Positions 32,904-41,380 of a stretch of DNA of 52,959 bases are shown here, piece by piece. Numbering within the stretch: position 1 is the stretch's first letter; each line of letters starts with the position of its first letter. Source of the stretch: Streptomyces sp. col6 (GTDB taxonomy: Bacteria > Actinomycetota > Actinomycetes > Streptomycetales > Streptomycetaceae). The position numbers and the translations under genes are program-made. The stretch lies in contig NZ_RDBL01000029.1 of NCBI RefSeq assembly GCF_008042035.1, positions 155,004 through 207,962 of the forward strand. The letters are read 5' to 3'. The notes below the pieces were generated by a model. The model was given only the letters and a program-made list of their open reading frames with translations, did no database searches and had not been told where the DNA came from.

Positions 32904-34247
32904 ATGGCCCTCAGGATCACCGTGATCGGCACCGGCTATCTGGGCGCCACGCACGCCGCGGCCATGGCGGAGCTCGGCTTCGAGGTGCTGGGCCTCGATG
33001 TCGTGCCGGAGAAGATCGAGATGCTGTCGGCCGGCAAGGTCCCGATGTACGAGCCCGGCCTGGAGGAGATGCTTCAGCGGCACGTCGCGGGCATCGAGGG
33101 GTCCACCGGGCGGCTGCGGTTCACCACCTCCTGGGAGGAGGTGGCGGAGTTCGGTGATGTGCACTTCGTGTGCACCAATACGCCGCAGAAGCACGGCGAG
33201 TACGCCTGTGACATGTCCTACGTCGAGAGCGCCTTCGACTCGCTGGCACCGCTGCTCACCCGCCCCGCCCTGGTCGTCGGCAAGTCCACCGTGCCCGTCG
33301 GCTCGGCCGCCCGCCTCGCCGCCCGCCTCGCGGAGCTGGCCCCCGTGGGCGCCGATGCGGAGCTGGCCTGGAACCCGGAGTTCCTGCGCGAGGGCTTCGC
33401 GGTCGACGACACGCTGCACCCGGACCGCATCGTCGTCGGCGTGGCCGGCGAGCGGGCGGAGAAGCTGCTGCGCGAGGTGTACGCCGTCCCGGTCGCGGAG
33501 GGCTCCCCGTTCGTCGTGACGGACTACCCGACCGCCGAGCTGGTGAAGACCGCCGCCAACTCGTTCCTGGCCACCAAGATCTCGTTCATCAACGCCATGG
33601 CCGAGATCTGCGAGGCCGCCGGCGGGGACGTCGCCAAGCTCGCCGAGGCGATCGGGCACGACGAGCGCATCGGCAGGAAGTTCCTGCGGGCCGGCATCGG
33701 CTTCGGCGGCGGCTGCCTGCCCAAGGACATCCGCGCGTTCATGGCCCGCGCCGGTGAGCTGGGCGTCGACCAGGCGCTGACCTTCCTGCGCGAGGTCGAC
33801 TCGATCAACATGCGCCGCCGGGGCCACATGGTGGAGCTGGCCCGGGAGGCCGTGGGCGGCAGTTCCTTCCTCGGCAAGCGGGTCGCCGTGCTGGGCGCCA
33901 CGTTCAAGCCGGACTCGGACGACGTACGCGACTCGCCGGCGCTCAACGTGGCCGGCCAGATCCACCTCCAGGGCGGCCAGGTCACCGTCTTCGACCCGAA
34001 GGGCATGGAGAACGCCCGCCGCCTCTTCCCGACTCTCGGATACGCCGAGAGCGCGCTCGACGCGGTGCGCGGCGCGGACGTCGTGCTGCACCTGACGGAG
34101 TGGCGCGAGTTCCGCGAGCTGGACCCGGAGGCGCTGGGCGCGGTCGCGGGCAGCCGGATCATCCTCGACGGGCGCAACGCGCTCGACCCCGCCGTGTGGC
34201 GGGAGGCCGGCTGGACCTACCGGGCGATGGGCCGCCCGGCCGCCTGA
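32904..34247 (+). CDS. UDP-glucose 6-dehydrogenase
   Basis: 447 residues from ATG 32904 (AGGAG upstream). Oxidises UDP-glucose to UDP-glucuronate with two NAD+. N-terminal NAD fold starts RITVIGTGYLGATHAA (usual GxGYVG is GTGYLG). Other motifs: NTPQKHGEYACDMSYV, NPEFLREGFAVDD, the catalytic Cys271 in GIGFGGGCLPKDIRAF, and LGATFKPDSDDVRDSPAL. UDP-glucuronate would supply acidic sugars for capsule or teichuronic-like polymers, matching the LCP genes nearby. Could also act on UDP-N-acetyl sugars, but the GGCLPKD context favours glucose. Confidence 0.93.
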   Translation: MALRITVIGTGYLGATHAAAMAELGFEVLGLDVVPEKIEMLSAGKVPMYEPGLEEMLQRHVAGIEGSTGRLRFTTSWEEVAEFGDVHFVCTNTPQKHGEYACDMSYVESAFDSLAPLLTRPALVVGKSTVPVGSAARLAARLAELAPVGADAELAWNPEFLREGFAVDDTLHPDRIVVGVAGERAEKLLREVYAVPVAEGSPFVVTDYPTAELVKTAANSFLATKISFINAMAEICEAAGGDVAKLAEAIGHDERIGRKFLRAGIGFGGGCLPKDIRAFMARAGELGVDQALTFLREVDSINMRRRGHMVELAREAVGGSSFLGKRVAVLGATFKPDSDDVRDSPALNVAGQIHLQGGQVTVFDPKGMENARRLFPTLGYAESALDAVRGADVVLHLTEWREFRELDPEALGAVAGSRIILDGRNALDPAVWREAGWTYRAMGRPAA

Positions 34248-34260
34248 CCCCCGGCCCTTC

Positions 34261-34770
34261 TCAGCCGCGCCTCGCGCGGTACGTACGCATCTTGGCGCGG
34301 GCGCCGCACACCGACATCGAGCACCAGCGGCGGCGCCCCGCCGGGCTGCGGTCGTAGTAGGCCCAGCGGCAGTCCGCCGCTTCGCACGCCTTGAGCCGGG
34401 CCCAGGTCCCGTCGGCCACCGCGGCGGCGATGGCGGCCGCGATCCGCGCCGTGAGCCCCGGCGGCTCCTCCACCGGGCACAGCGCCGCCCCGCCCGCCGC
34501 GTCCACGGTGACCCGCAGCGGCGCCTCGGCGAGCAGCCGGTCCAGTACGCACAACGGGTCGTCGTCCGAGCAGTGGCCCGCGTGGGCCAGGCAGGCCGCG
34601 CGCAGGGCCTCGCGCAGGGCGCGGGCCGTCGGCACGTCCGATTCCGCGAGAGCGAACGCGGCGCGCCCCTCCGCCGTGTCGAGGCTGTCCGCGCCGGTCT
34701 CGACGTTCAGGCTGTTGACCAGCGCTTCGACGAGCGCGAGTCCGCCGGGCGCGGAATCCCTCTCATTCAT
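34261..34770 (-). CDS. CGNR zinc-finger / ABATE domain protein, likely regulator
   Basis: 169 residues from ATG 34770; the preceding in-frame GTG 34809 would overlap the operator-like repeat. N-terminal ABATE stress-antifolate domain (LALVEALVNSLNVETGADSL), C-terminal CGNR zinc finger: CEAADCRWAYYDRSPAGRRR followed by WCSMSVCGARAKMRTYR, giving four Cys ligands; the eponymous CGNR reads CGAR. Such proteins are probable DNA-binding regulators. It is divergent from a VOC gene with a perfect-looking operator between them, suggesting autoregulation. Confidence 0.9.
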   Translation of the reverse strand: MNERDSAPGGLALVEALVNSLNVETGADSLDTAEGRAAFALAESDVPTARALREALRAACLAHAGHCSDDDPLCVLDRLLAEAPLRVTVDAAGGAALCPVEEPPGLTARIAAAIAAAVADGTWARLKACEAADCRWAYYDRSPAGRRRWCSMSVCGARAKMRTYRARRG

Positions 34771-34809
34771 GGTTGCGACGTTACCCCCTATGCGGCAGCA
34801 TGCAGTCAC

Positions 34810-34840
34810 GGTTACCGGTTAAATGATTCAAGCGGTAACC
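34810..34840. promoter_or_regulatory. 31-bp inverted repeat operator between CGNR and VOC genes
   Basis: GGTTACCGGTT (34810-34820), 9-bp spacer, AAGCGGTAACC (34830-34840): arms match at 10 of 11 positions. Each arm also contains the near-palindromic word GGTNACC. It is 40 bp upstream of the CGNR start and 34 bp upstream of the VOC start. Confidence 0.7.
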
Positions 34841-34873
34841 ACCTGTCCGTAGTCTGCCCGAGGAGGAAGCAAC

Positions 34874-35236
34874 ATGGCTCTGGCCGCAGTGGGTGCCGTC
34901 GTCCTGGACTGCCCCGACCCCGCAGCCCTGGCGAACTTCTACGCCGCGCTGATCGGCGGCGAGGTCGAGCAGCGGGAGGACTGGGTGGAGCTCACGGGAA
35001 GCGCCGGCGCGCCGCTCGCCTTCCAGGCCGCCCCCGGCTTCGTACCGCCGAAATGGCCGCGCGCCGACGCCTCGCAGCAGTTCCACCTGGACCTGACCGT
35101 GAGCGATCTCGACGCGGCGGAGCGCGAGGTGCTGGCGCTGGGCGCGACGGTGCTGGAGGCGGACGACCGCGAGCGGAGCTTCCGGGTGTACGCCGACCCG
35201 GCGGGGCACCCGTTCTGTCTCTGCGCCTGTGAGTAG
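34874..35236 (+). CDS. VOC (glyoxalase-like) family protein
   Basis: 120 residues, ATG with AGGAGGAAG upstream. Two beta-alpha-beta-beta-beta modules of the vicinal-oxygen-chelate fold: VVLDCPDPAALANFYAALIG, then QQFHLDLTVSDLDAAEREVL and FRVYADPAGHPFCLC. His92-type and Glu metal ligands are not all evident, so it may be a binding or resistance protein rather than glyoxalase I. Divergent partner of the CGNR regulator. Confidence 0.88.
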   Translation: MALAAVGAVVLDCPDPAALANFYAALIGGEVEQREDWVELTGSAGAPLAFQAAPGFVPPKWPRADASQQFHLDLTVSDLDAAEREVLALGATVLEADDRERSFRVYADPAGHPFCLCACE

Positions 35237-35265
35237 GAAGAGGAGCGCGTGGACGCCCCGGTGGC

Positions 35266-36462
35266 TCAGGCCGCCGGGGCGTCCAGCTGTTCGATCGTGG
35301 CGTGCGACGGGCCGCGCCGCGCCCGCAGGTCCCGCGCCACGTCCTCGGCGTCGCGCAGCACCCGTACGGCGTTGCGCCAGGTGAGCTTGGCGAGGTCGGC
35401 GGCGGACCAGTTGCGGCGCAGCAGTTCCGCGATCAGGTTCGGGTAGCCGGCGACGCTCTCCAGGCCCTGGGGCAGGAAGGCCGTGCCGTCGTAGTCGCCG
35501 CCGATGCCGATGTGGTCGACGCCCGCGACCTCGCGCATGTGGTCGAGGTGGTCGGCGATGGTGCCCACGGTCGCGGCCGGGCGCGGGTTCGCCGCCTCGA
35601 ACGCGGCGTGCAGCTTCATCGCGCGCTCGGTGGTGTCCAGGTGGTGCAGCCCGTGCGCGCGCAGGTTCTCGTCGGCGGCCTGCGTCCAGGCGACGGCCTC
35701 CGGCAGGACGAACTTCGGTACGAAGGTGGCCATGGCGATGCCGCCGTTGGCCGGGAGCAGGGCCAGGACGTCGTCGGGGATGTTGCGCGGGTGGTCGCAG
35801 ACGGCCCGCGAGGACGAGTGCGAGAACATCACCGGCGCCGTGGAGGTGGCGAGCGCGTCGCGCATGGTCGTCGCCGCGACGTGCGAGAGGTCCACCAGCA
35901 TGCCGGTGCGGTTCATCTCGCGGACGACCTCGTGGCCGAACGGCGAGAGGCCGCCGACACCGGGCTCGTCGGTCGCGGAGTCCGCCCAGGCGATGTTGTC
36001 GTTGTGGGTGAGCGTCATGTAGCGGACGCCGAGCGCGTACAGGCCGCGCAGGGTGCCCAGCGAGTTGTCGATGGAGTGGCCGCCCTCGGCGCCCATCAGG
36101 GAGGCGATCCGGCCCTCGGCGCGGGCCGCCTCCATGTCGTCGGCGGTCAGGGCGCGCCGCAGGTCCGCCGGGTAGCGGTCGAGCAGTTCGGCGACGGCGT
36201 CGATCTGTTCCAGGGTTGCGCTGACGGCGGCGTCGCCCGCGAGGTCGGAGCGTACGTAGACCGACCAGAACTGGGCGCCGACGCCCCCGGCGCGGAGCCG
36301 GGGGATATCGGTGTGCAGATGGGCCGACTGGTCGGTGGCGATGTCCCGCGCGGCCAGGTCGTAGTTGACCTGCTCGCGCAGCGCCCACGGCAGGTCGTTG
36401 TGGCCGTCGACGACGGGGTACTCCGCGAGGAGTTCCCGGGCCCGGTCCAGTCGGTCCGTCAT
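35266..36462 (-). CDS. membrane-dipeptidase-type (M19) dipeptidase
   Basis: 398 residues, renal-dipeptidase family, binuclear zinc. Ligand motifs: VVDGHNDLPWALR, SLMGAEGGHSIDNS, MLVDLSHVAATTM, VMFSHSSSRAVCDHPRN and HIGIGGDYDGT. No signal peptide, so cytosolic. Hydrolyses dipeptides, including D-amino-acid-containing ones, and could process cell-wall-derived dipeptides. It is 5 nt downstream of purE on the same strand and probably co-transcribed with purK-purE. Confidence 0.93.
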   Translation of the reverse strand: MTDRLDRARELLAEYPVVDGHNDLPWALREQVNYDLAARDIATDQSAHLHTDIPRLRAGGVGAQFWSVYVRSDLAGDAAVSATLEQIDAVAELLDRYPADLRRALTADDMEAARAEGRIASLMGAEGGHSIDNSLGTLRGLYALGVRYMTLTHNDNIAWADSATDEPGVGGLSPFGHEVVREMNRTGMLVDLSHVAATTMRDALATSTAPVMFSHSSSRAVCDHPRNIPDDVLALLPANGGIAMATFVPKFVLPEAVAWTQAADENLRAHGLHHLDTTERAMKLHAAFEAANPRPAATVGTIADHLDHMREVAGVDHIGIGGDYDGTAFLPQGLESVAGYPNLIAELLRRNWSAADLAKLTWRNAVRVLRDAEDVARDLRARRGPSHATIEQLDAPAA

Positions 36463-36467
36463 GGTGC

Positions 36468-37007
36468 CTACTTCCCGAAGCCGAAGGACTCCGCGCCCGC
36501 CGCCTTCTGGCGCAGCCGCTTGCCCTTCTCGGTGGCCTGGTCGTTGAGGTCGCCCAGGAACTCGGTCATCCGGCCCTGGAGATCGGGGTCGGCCGCGGCC
36601 AGGATGCGGACGGCCAGCAGGCCGGCGTTGCGCGCGCCCGCGATGGAGACGGTGGCGACCGGGATGCCGGCGGGCATCTGGACGATGGACATCAGGCTGT
36701 CCATGCCGTCCAGGTACTTCAGCGGGACCGGTACGCCGATGACGGGCAGCGGGGTGACCGAGGCGAGCATGCCGGGCAGGTGGGCGGCGCCGCCCGCGCC
36801 CGCGATGATCGCCTTGAGGCCCCGGCCGGCCGCGTTCTCGCCGTACGCGATCATCTCGCGGGGCATGCGGTGGGCGGAGACGACGTCGACCTCGTACGGG
36901 ATCTCGAACTCGTCGAGGGCCTTGGCCGCCGCTTCCATGACGGGCCAGTCGGAGTCCGAGCCCATGACGATGCCGACGACCGGTGCGGTGGAGGCGGGAG
37001 AGGTCAT
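36468..37007 (-). CDS. purE: N5-carboxyaminoimidazole ribonucleotide mutase
   Basis: 179 residues, class I PurE. Converts N5-CAIR to CAIR in purine synthesis. Motifs VGIVMGSDSDWPVMEAA, VVSAHRMPREMIAYGENA and IAGAGGAAHLPGMLAS are diagnostic. ATG 37007 overlaps the purK stop by ATGA, so translation is coupled, and PurK supplies its unstable substrate. Confidence 0.97.
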   Translation of the reverse strand: MTSPASTAPVVGIVMGSDSDWPVMEAAAKALDEFEIPYEVDVVSAHRMPREMIAYGENAAGRGLKAIIAGAGGAAHLPGMLASVTPLPVIGVPVPLKYLDGMDSLMSIVQMPAGIPVATVSIAGARNAGLLAVRILAAADPDLQGRMTEFLGDLNDQATEKGKRLRQKAAGAESFGFGK

Positions 37008-38143
37008 TCGGTGATCGTTCCTCGCAGGTAGTCGGCCGCGTGCCGGGCGCGCTCGCGCACGTCCGCCAGGTCGTCGCCGTAGGTGTTGACGTGTCCGACC
37101 TTGCGGCCGGGCTTCACGTCCTTGCCGTACATGTGGATCTTGAGATGCGGGTCGCGCGCCATGCAGTGCAGGTAGCCCTGGTACATGTCCGGGTAGTCGC
37201 CGCCCAGGACGTTGCACATGACCGTCCACGGGGCGCGGGGGCGCGGGTCGCCGAGCGGGAGGTCGAGGACCGCCCGGACGTGGTTGGCGAACTGCGAGGT
37301 GATCGCGCCGTCCTGGGTCCAGTGCCCGGAGTTGTGCGGGCGCATGGCCAGCTCGTTGACCAGGATGCGGCCGTCGCGGGTCTCGAACAGCTCCACCGCG
37401 AGGTGGCCGACCACGCCCAGCTCGGACGCGATGCGCAGCGCGAGCTGCTGGGCCTCGCCGGCCAGCGCCTCGTCGAGGTCGGGGGCCGGGGCGATGACCG
37501 TGTCGCAGACGCCGTCGACCTGGATCGACTCGACGACCGGGTAGGCCACGGCCTGGCCGTGCGGCGAGCGGACGATGTTGGCCGCCAGCTCGCGTACGAA
37601 GTCGACCTTCTCCTCGGCGAGGACCGGGACACCGGCCCGGAACGGCTCGGCCGCGTCCGCCTCGGAGCGGACCACCCAGACGCCCTTGCCGTCGTAGCCG
37701 CCGCGCACGGTCTTGAGGATGACCGGGAAGCCGCCCGCCTCCTCGGCGAAGGCCGCGGCGTCGGCCGGGTCCTTCACGATGCGGTGGCGGGGGCAGGGCG
37801 CGCCGATCTCGGTGAGCTTCGCGCGCATCACCCCCTTGTCCTGGGCGTGCACCAGAGCGTCGGGGCCGGGGCGTACGGGGATGCCGTCCGCCTCCAGGGC
37901 CCGCAGATGCTCGGTGGGCACGTGCTCGTGATCGAAGGTGATCACGTCACAGCCGCGCGCGAAGGCCCGCAGCGTCTCCAGGTCGCGATAGTCGCCGACG
38001 ACGACCTCGCCCACCACCTGGGCCGCGGAGTCCTGAGCGGTGTCGCTGAGGAGCTTGAACTTGATGCCGAGGGGGATGCCCGCCTCGTGGGTCATACGGG
38101 CGAGCTGACCGCCACCGACCATGCCGACTACCGGGAACGTCAC
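37004..38143 (-). CDS. purK: 5-(carboxyamino)imidazole ribonucleotide synthase
   Basis: 379 residues from GTG 38143 (GGGAG upstream). ATP-grasp enzyme that carboxylates AIR with bicarbonate to N5-CAIR. Motifs VVGMVGGGQLARM, CDVITFDHEHVPTEHLRAL, KTVRGGYDGKGVWVV, VELFETRDGRILVNELAMRP and HNSGHWTQDGAITSQF. Longer in-frame readings upstream overlap the divergent gtrA promoter and were not used. Confidence 0.96.
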   Translation of the reverse strand: MTFPVVGMVGGGQLARMTHEAGIPLGIKFKLLSDTAQDSAAQVVGEVVVGDYRDLETLRAFARGCDVITFDHEHVPTEHLRALEADGIPVRPGPDALVHAQDKGVMRAKLTEIGAPCPRHRIVKDPADAAAFAEEAGGFPVILKTVRGGYDGKGVWVVRSEADAAEPFRAGVPVLAEEKVDFVRELAANIVRSPHGQAVAYPVVESIQVDGVCDTVIAPAPDLDEALAGEAQQLALRIASELGVVGHLAVELFETRDGRILVNELAMRPHNSGHWTQDGAITSQFANHVRAVLDLPLGDPRPRAPWTVMCNVLGGDYPDMYQGYLHCMARDPHLKIHMYGKDVKPGRKVGHVNTYGDDLADVRERARHAADYLRGTITE

Positions 38144-38324
38144 GCTCCCAGGGTATCCGCACCGCCCGCGGGCGGCCCCGGTCGGGGCCGGGAGGCCCCC
38201 CGGGGCACTGTTACGGACTCGCCACACGCGCACCCGTACCCACAGGCGTCCGGCGGGCGTCCTGGTTAGCATGGCCGGGTTGACGGAACACAAAGTCGAA
38301 CTTACGGACGGGCTGAGCGATCAC

Positions 38325-38846
38325 ATGAGCGAACGAGGCGCACTGCGGGTCCGGCTGGAGCTGCTGGCCCGGGAGATCGCCAAGTTCGGCGTGGTCGGCG
38401 CGGTCGGCCTGGTCGTCAACATCGCCGTCTCCAACCTGCTGTGGCGCTACACGGACATCCCGACCGTGCGGGCGGGGCTGCTGGCCACGTTCGTCGCCAT
38501 CCTCTGCAACTACGTGGGCTTCCGCTACTGGACGTACCGCGACCGCGACAAGACCGGCCGCACGCGTGAGCTGACGCTGTTCCTGCTGTTCAGCGCGGTG
38601 GGCGCGGTGATCGAGACCGGCGTGCTGTACGTGGCGACGTACGGGTTCGGCTGGGACACTCCGGTGCAGAGCAATGTGTTCAAGATCGTGGGGATCGGGA
38701 TCGCGACGCTGTTCCGGTTCTGGTCGTACCGGTCGTGGGTGTTCAAGGCGCTTCCCGCGCCTTCGGAGGGCGTTGCCGACAAAGAGGCCCTCGTGACGGT
38801 GCCGGCGCCCGCGGTGCGGGTTGAGGCGGACCCGGCGCGACGGTAG
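38325..38846 (+). CDS. GtrA family membrane protein
   Basis: 173 residues from ATG 38325; ATG 38271 in the same frame is an alternative and neither has a strong ribosome site. Four membrane helices: KFGVVGAVGLVVNIAVSNLL, GLLATFVAILCNYVGFRYW, LFLLFSAVGAVIETGVLYVA, FKIVGIGIATLFRFWSYRSW. GtrA proteins are thought to flip or hold polyprenyl-linked sugars for cell-surface polysaccharides. It is divergent from purK. Confidence 0.88.
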   Translation: MSERGALRVRLELLAREIAKFGVVGAVGLVVNIAVSNLLWRYTDIPTVRAGLLATFVAILCNYVGFRYWTYRDRDKTGRTRELTLFLLFSAVGAVIETGVLYVATYGFGWDTPVQSNVFKIVGIGIATLFRFWSYRSWVFKALPAPSEGVADKEALVTVPAPAVRVEADPARR

Positions 38847-38872
38847 GCCCGGGGCGTCCGGGCGGGCGCTTT

Positions 38873-38952
38873 GTCCTCAATCGCCGGACGGGCTTGATTG
38901 TGCTGCGGCGTCGATGCGACGCGCGGGTGCGGTTCGTCGGACGGGCTTGATT
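38873..38952 (+). repeat. dispersed intergenic repeat, full copy plus partial copy
   Basis: Full copy at 38873-38895 matches 12254-12275. A partial copy CGTCGGACGGGCTTGATT follows at 38935-38952. Located in the convergent gap between gtrA and the histidine kinase gene. Confidence 0.75.
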
Positions 38953-38959
38953 CGTCGGC

Positions 38960-40225
38960 TCACCGCACCGGGCGTTCCGGTTCCTCTCGGGGCTGGGACA
39001 TGCGGCTCAGGAAGAGGGCGAAGACCGGGGGCTGCTGCTGGAGGAGTTCCAGGCGGCCGCCGTCCGCTTCGGCGAGGTCGCGGGCGACCGCGAGGCCGAT
39101 GCCCGTGGAGTTGCGGCCGCTGATGGTCCGCTCGAAGATCCGCGCGCCCAGGTCGGCGGGGACACCGGGGCCCTCGTCCGTCACCTCGATCACCGCCTGG
39201 TTGCCGGTGACCCTCGTGCGCAGCGCGACCGTACCGCCGCCGTGCATGAGCGAGTTCTCGATCAGCGCGGCCAGGACCTGGGCGACCGCGCCCGGGGTGC
39301 CGACGGCGCTCAGGCCCTGCTTGCCGGAGCAGACGATGGCGCGGCCCTCGCCCCGGTAGGCCGGGCGCCACTCCTCGATCTGCTGCTTGACGACCTCGTC
39401 CAGGTCGAAGACGACCGCCGAGCCCGTCCGGGGGTCGCGGGCGTTGGTCAGCAGCCGCTCCACCACGTCCGTGAGCCGTTCGACCTGGGCGAGGGCGATG
39501 TGCGCCTCCTCCTTCACGGTCTCCGGGTCGTCGGTCAGCGAGATCTCCTCGATCCGCATGGAGAGGGCGGTGAGCGGCGTACGCAGCTGGTGGGAGGCGT
39601 CGGCGGCGAGCCGCCGTTCCGCGGTGAGCATCCGGGCGATCCGCTCGGCGGAGGCGTCGAGGACGTCGGCGACACGGTCCAGCTCGGGCACCCCGTACCG
39701 CTTGTGGCGCGGGCGGGGGTCGCCGGAGCCCAGGCGTTCGGCGGTCTCGGCGAGATCGGTGAGCGGCGAGGCGAGCTTGTTGGCCTGGCGTACGGCGAGC
39801 AGGACCGCGGAGACGATGGCCAGCAGCGCCACCGCTCCGATGATCATCAGCGTGCGGCCGACCTCGCGGGTGACGGCGGAGCGCGACTCCTCGACGGTGA
39901 CCTTCTCGCCCTGCTCACCCGTTTCGGTGGCGGTGATCACGCTGCCGCTGGGGCGCTCGCCGACCTCGATGGGGGCGCGGCCGGGCATCTTGACCAGGGC
40001 GTAACGCTTGTCGTCGATCTGCTCGGCCAGCACCGCGGGGTTGATCCGCTCGGCTCCCAGGAGCCGGCTCTCGATGACGCTGATCAGCCGCAGCGCCTCG
40101 GAGTCGACGCTCTCCTGGGCGCTGCTGCTGATGGTGCGGGTCTCGACGATGACGAGGGAGACGCCGAAGACGGCGATCACCACGAGCACGACGGCGAGGG
40201 TGGAGTTGATCAGTCGTCGGCGCAT
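38960..40225 (-). CDS. two-component sensor histidine kinase
   Basis: 421 residues. Two membrane helices (about 7-28 and 124-145) flank a ~95-residue extracytoplasmic sensor. HAMP region follows, then the dimerisation box ADASHQLRTPLTAL with phospho-acceptor His212, N-box ALIENSLMHGG, G-box DEGPGVP and ATISGRNSTGIGLAVARDL-like G2 box (ERTISGRNSTGIGLAV). The last ~15 residues are Arg/Pro/Glu-rich. Coupled to the response regulator 53 nt upstream. Signal unknown; the sensor has no recognisable domain. Confidence 0.95.
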   Translation of the reverse strand: MRRRLINSTLAVVLVVIAVFGVSLVIVETRTISSSAQESVDSEALRLISVIESRLLGAERINPAVLAEQIDDKRYALVKMPGRAPIEVGERPSGSVITATETGEQGEKVTVEESRSAVTREVGRTLMIIGAVALLAIVSAVLLAVRQANKLASPLTDLAETAERLGSGDPRPRHKRYGVPELDRVADVLDASAERIARMLTAERRLAADASHQLRTPLTALSMRIEEISLTDDPETVKEEAHIALAQVERLTDVVERLLTNARDPRTGSAVVFDLDEVVKQQIEEWRPAYRGEGRAIVCSGKQGLSAVGTPGAVAQVLAALIENSLMHGGGTVALRTRVTGNQAVIEVTDEGPGVPADLGARIFERTISGRNSTGIGLAVARDLAEADGGRLELLQQQPPVFALFLSRMSQPREEPERPVR

Positions 40226-40278
40226 GCCTGCTTCTGTACGTCAGTCGGCTCGGGCGAACAGCAGGGACGCTACAGCCT

Positions 40279-40956
40279 TCAGCTCTTCTCGAAGCGGAAG
40301 CCGACGCCCCGGACCGTGGCGATGTAGCGCGGGTTCGCCGCGTCGTCGCCGAGCTTCTTGCGGAGCCAGGAGATGTGCATGTCGAGGGTCTTGGTCGACG
40401 ACCACCACGTGGTGTCCCAGACCTCGCGCATCAGCTGGTCGCGGGTGACGACCCGGCCCGCGTCCCGGACGAGGACGCGCAGCAGGTCGAACTCCTTCGC
40501 GGTGAGCTGCAGTTCCTCGTCGCCCATCCAGGCCCGGTGCGATTCGACGTCGATGCGCACACCGTGCGTGGCCGGCTGGGGGGCGGGCTCGGTGGCGCCG
40601 CGCCGCAGCAGGGCCCGGACCCGGGCGAGCAGCTCGGCGAGGCGGAAGGGCTTGGTGACGTAGTCGTCGGCGCCCGCGTCCAGCCCGACGACCGTGTCCA
40701 CCTCGTCGGCGCGGGCGGTCAGCACCAGGACCGGCACGGTGTGACCCTCGGCACGGAGCCGGCGGGCGACTTCGAGGCCGTCCATCCCGGGCAGCCCCAG
40801 GTCGAGCACGACCAGGTCGATGCCGCCCTGGAGACCGGCGTCGAGCGCGGTCGGGCCGTCTTCCCGCACCTCGACCTCGTAACCCTCCCGCCGCAGGGCG
40901 CGGGCCAGCGGCTCCGAGATGGATGCGTCGTCCTCGGCGAGCAGTACACGGGTCAT
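40279..40956 (-). CDS. OmpR-family response regulator
   Basis: 225 residues. Receiver domain with acidic pocket LLAEDDASI, phospho-acceptor Asp52 in LVVLDLGLPGMDG, and switch Lys102 (DDYVTKPF). C-terminal winged helix: LTAKEFDLLRVLVRDAGRVV, then STKTLDMHISWLRKKLGDD. Partner of the adjacent kinase. The 424-bp region upstream also serves the divergent peptide transporter, a plausible target. Confidence 0.96.
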   Translation of the reverse strand: MTRVLLAEDDASISEPLARALRREGYEVEVREDGPTALDAGLQGGIDLVVLDLGLPGMDGLEVARRLRAEGHTVPVLVLTARADEVDTVVGLDAGADDYVTKPFRLAELLARVRALLRRGATEPAPQPATHGVRIDVESHRAWMGDEELQLTAKEFDLLRVLVRDAGRVVTRDQLMREVWDTTWWSSTKTLDMHISWLRKKLGDDAANPRYIATVRGVGFRFEKS

Positions 40957-41046
40957 GCACTGATGGTAGTCCGCGTGACGGACCGGACGGGAGGTGATCC
41001 AGCGGCCCTGCGGGTTCGCACCTCGTTACCGCGAGGACCTTCGAAT

Positions 41047-41076
41047 ATGCGACTGTGGTTGCACCTGGACCTGTGA
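41047..41076 (+). CDS. 9-residue ORF MRLWLHLDL (possible leader peptide)
   Basis: ATG 41047 to TGA 41076, four Leu and one Trp codon in nine. It is 75 nt upstream of the terminator-like hairpin in the transporter leader. No ribosome site is visible, so translation is uncertain; a chance ORF is possible. Confidence 0.25.
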   Translation: MRLWLHLDL

Positions 41077-41150
41077 TCCATCTCTCAAGTCCTTCCATAT
41101 CCGGCTCTGTCGTGTCGTATGGTGTCTCAACGCCTATTGCACTACTCAAG

Positions 41151-41188
41151 GACCTTTGGGCAGCTCTGAGCGCCAAGGGTCTCTTTTG
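41151..41188 (+). terminator. terminator-like hairpin in the POT transporter leader
   Basis: GACCTTTGG (41151-41159), 13-nt loop, CCAAGGGTC (41173-41181): nine pairs including one G-U, followed by TCTTTTG. The T-tract lies on the plus-strand side only, so it would stop transcription moving toward the transporter gene. No coding gene upstream on this strand needs a terminator, so it is either an attenuator or the end of a small RNA. Confidence 0.6.
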
Positions 41189-41380
41189 TGTGCGGGGCCG
41201 GTACCCGCCGGCCCGGAATTTCAGTGAATGACCTGTGGGCCGGGCCCGGACCGCCGATGACGGCGTCCCCGGGCGTGGATCCCGTCGCGGTGGGCGTACC
41301 CGTGACGGTGCCGGCCTCCCCCCACCGGGCGCGTACCCGCTTCTTGGAGGCGTCGCGTCCCGAGCACACAAGGATCGATC

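Larger units (their letters stand above)
40957..41380. other. 424-bp divergent intergenic region with structured leader
   Basis: Holds the promoter side of the response regulator and a long, structured 5' region of the peptide transporter. Lower GC at 41040-41190. Contains a 9-codon ORF (41047), a terminator-like hairpin (41151-41188) and a second strong stem GGGCCGG/CCGGCCC (41195-41214). Confidence 0.55.
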
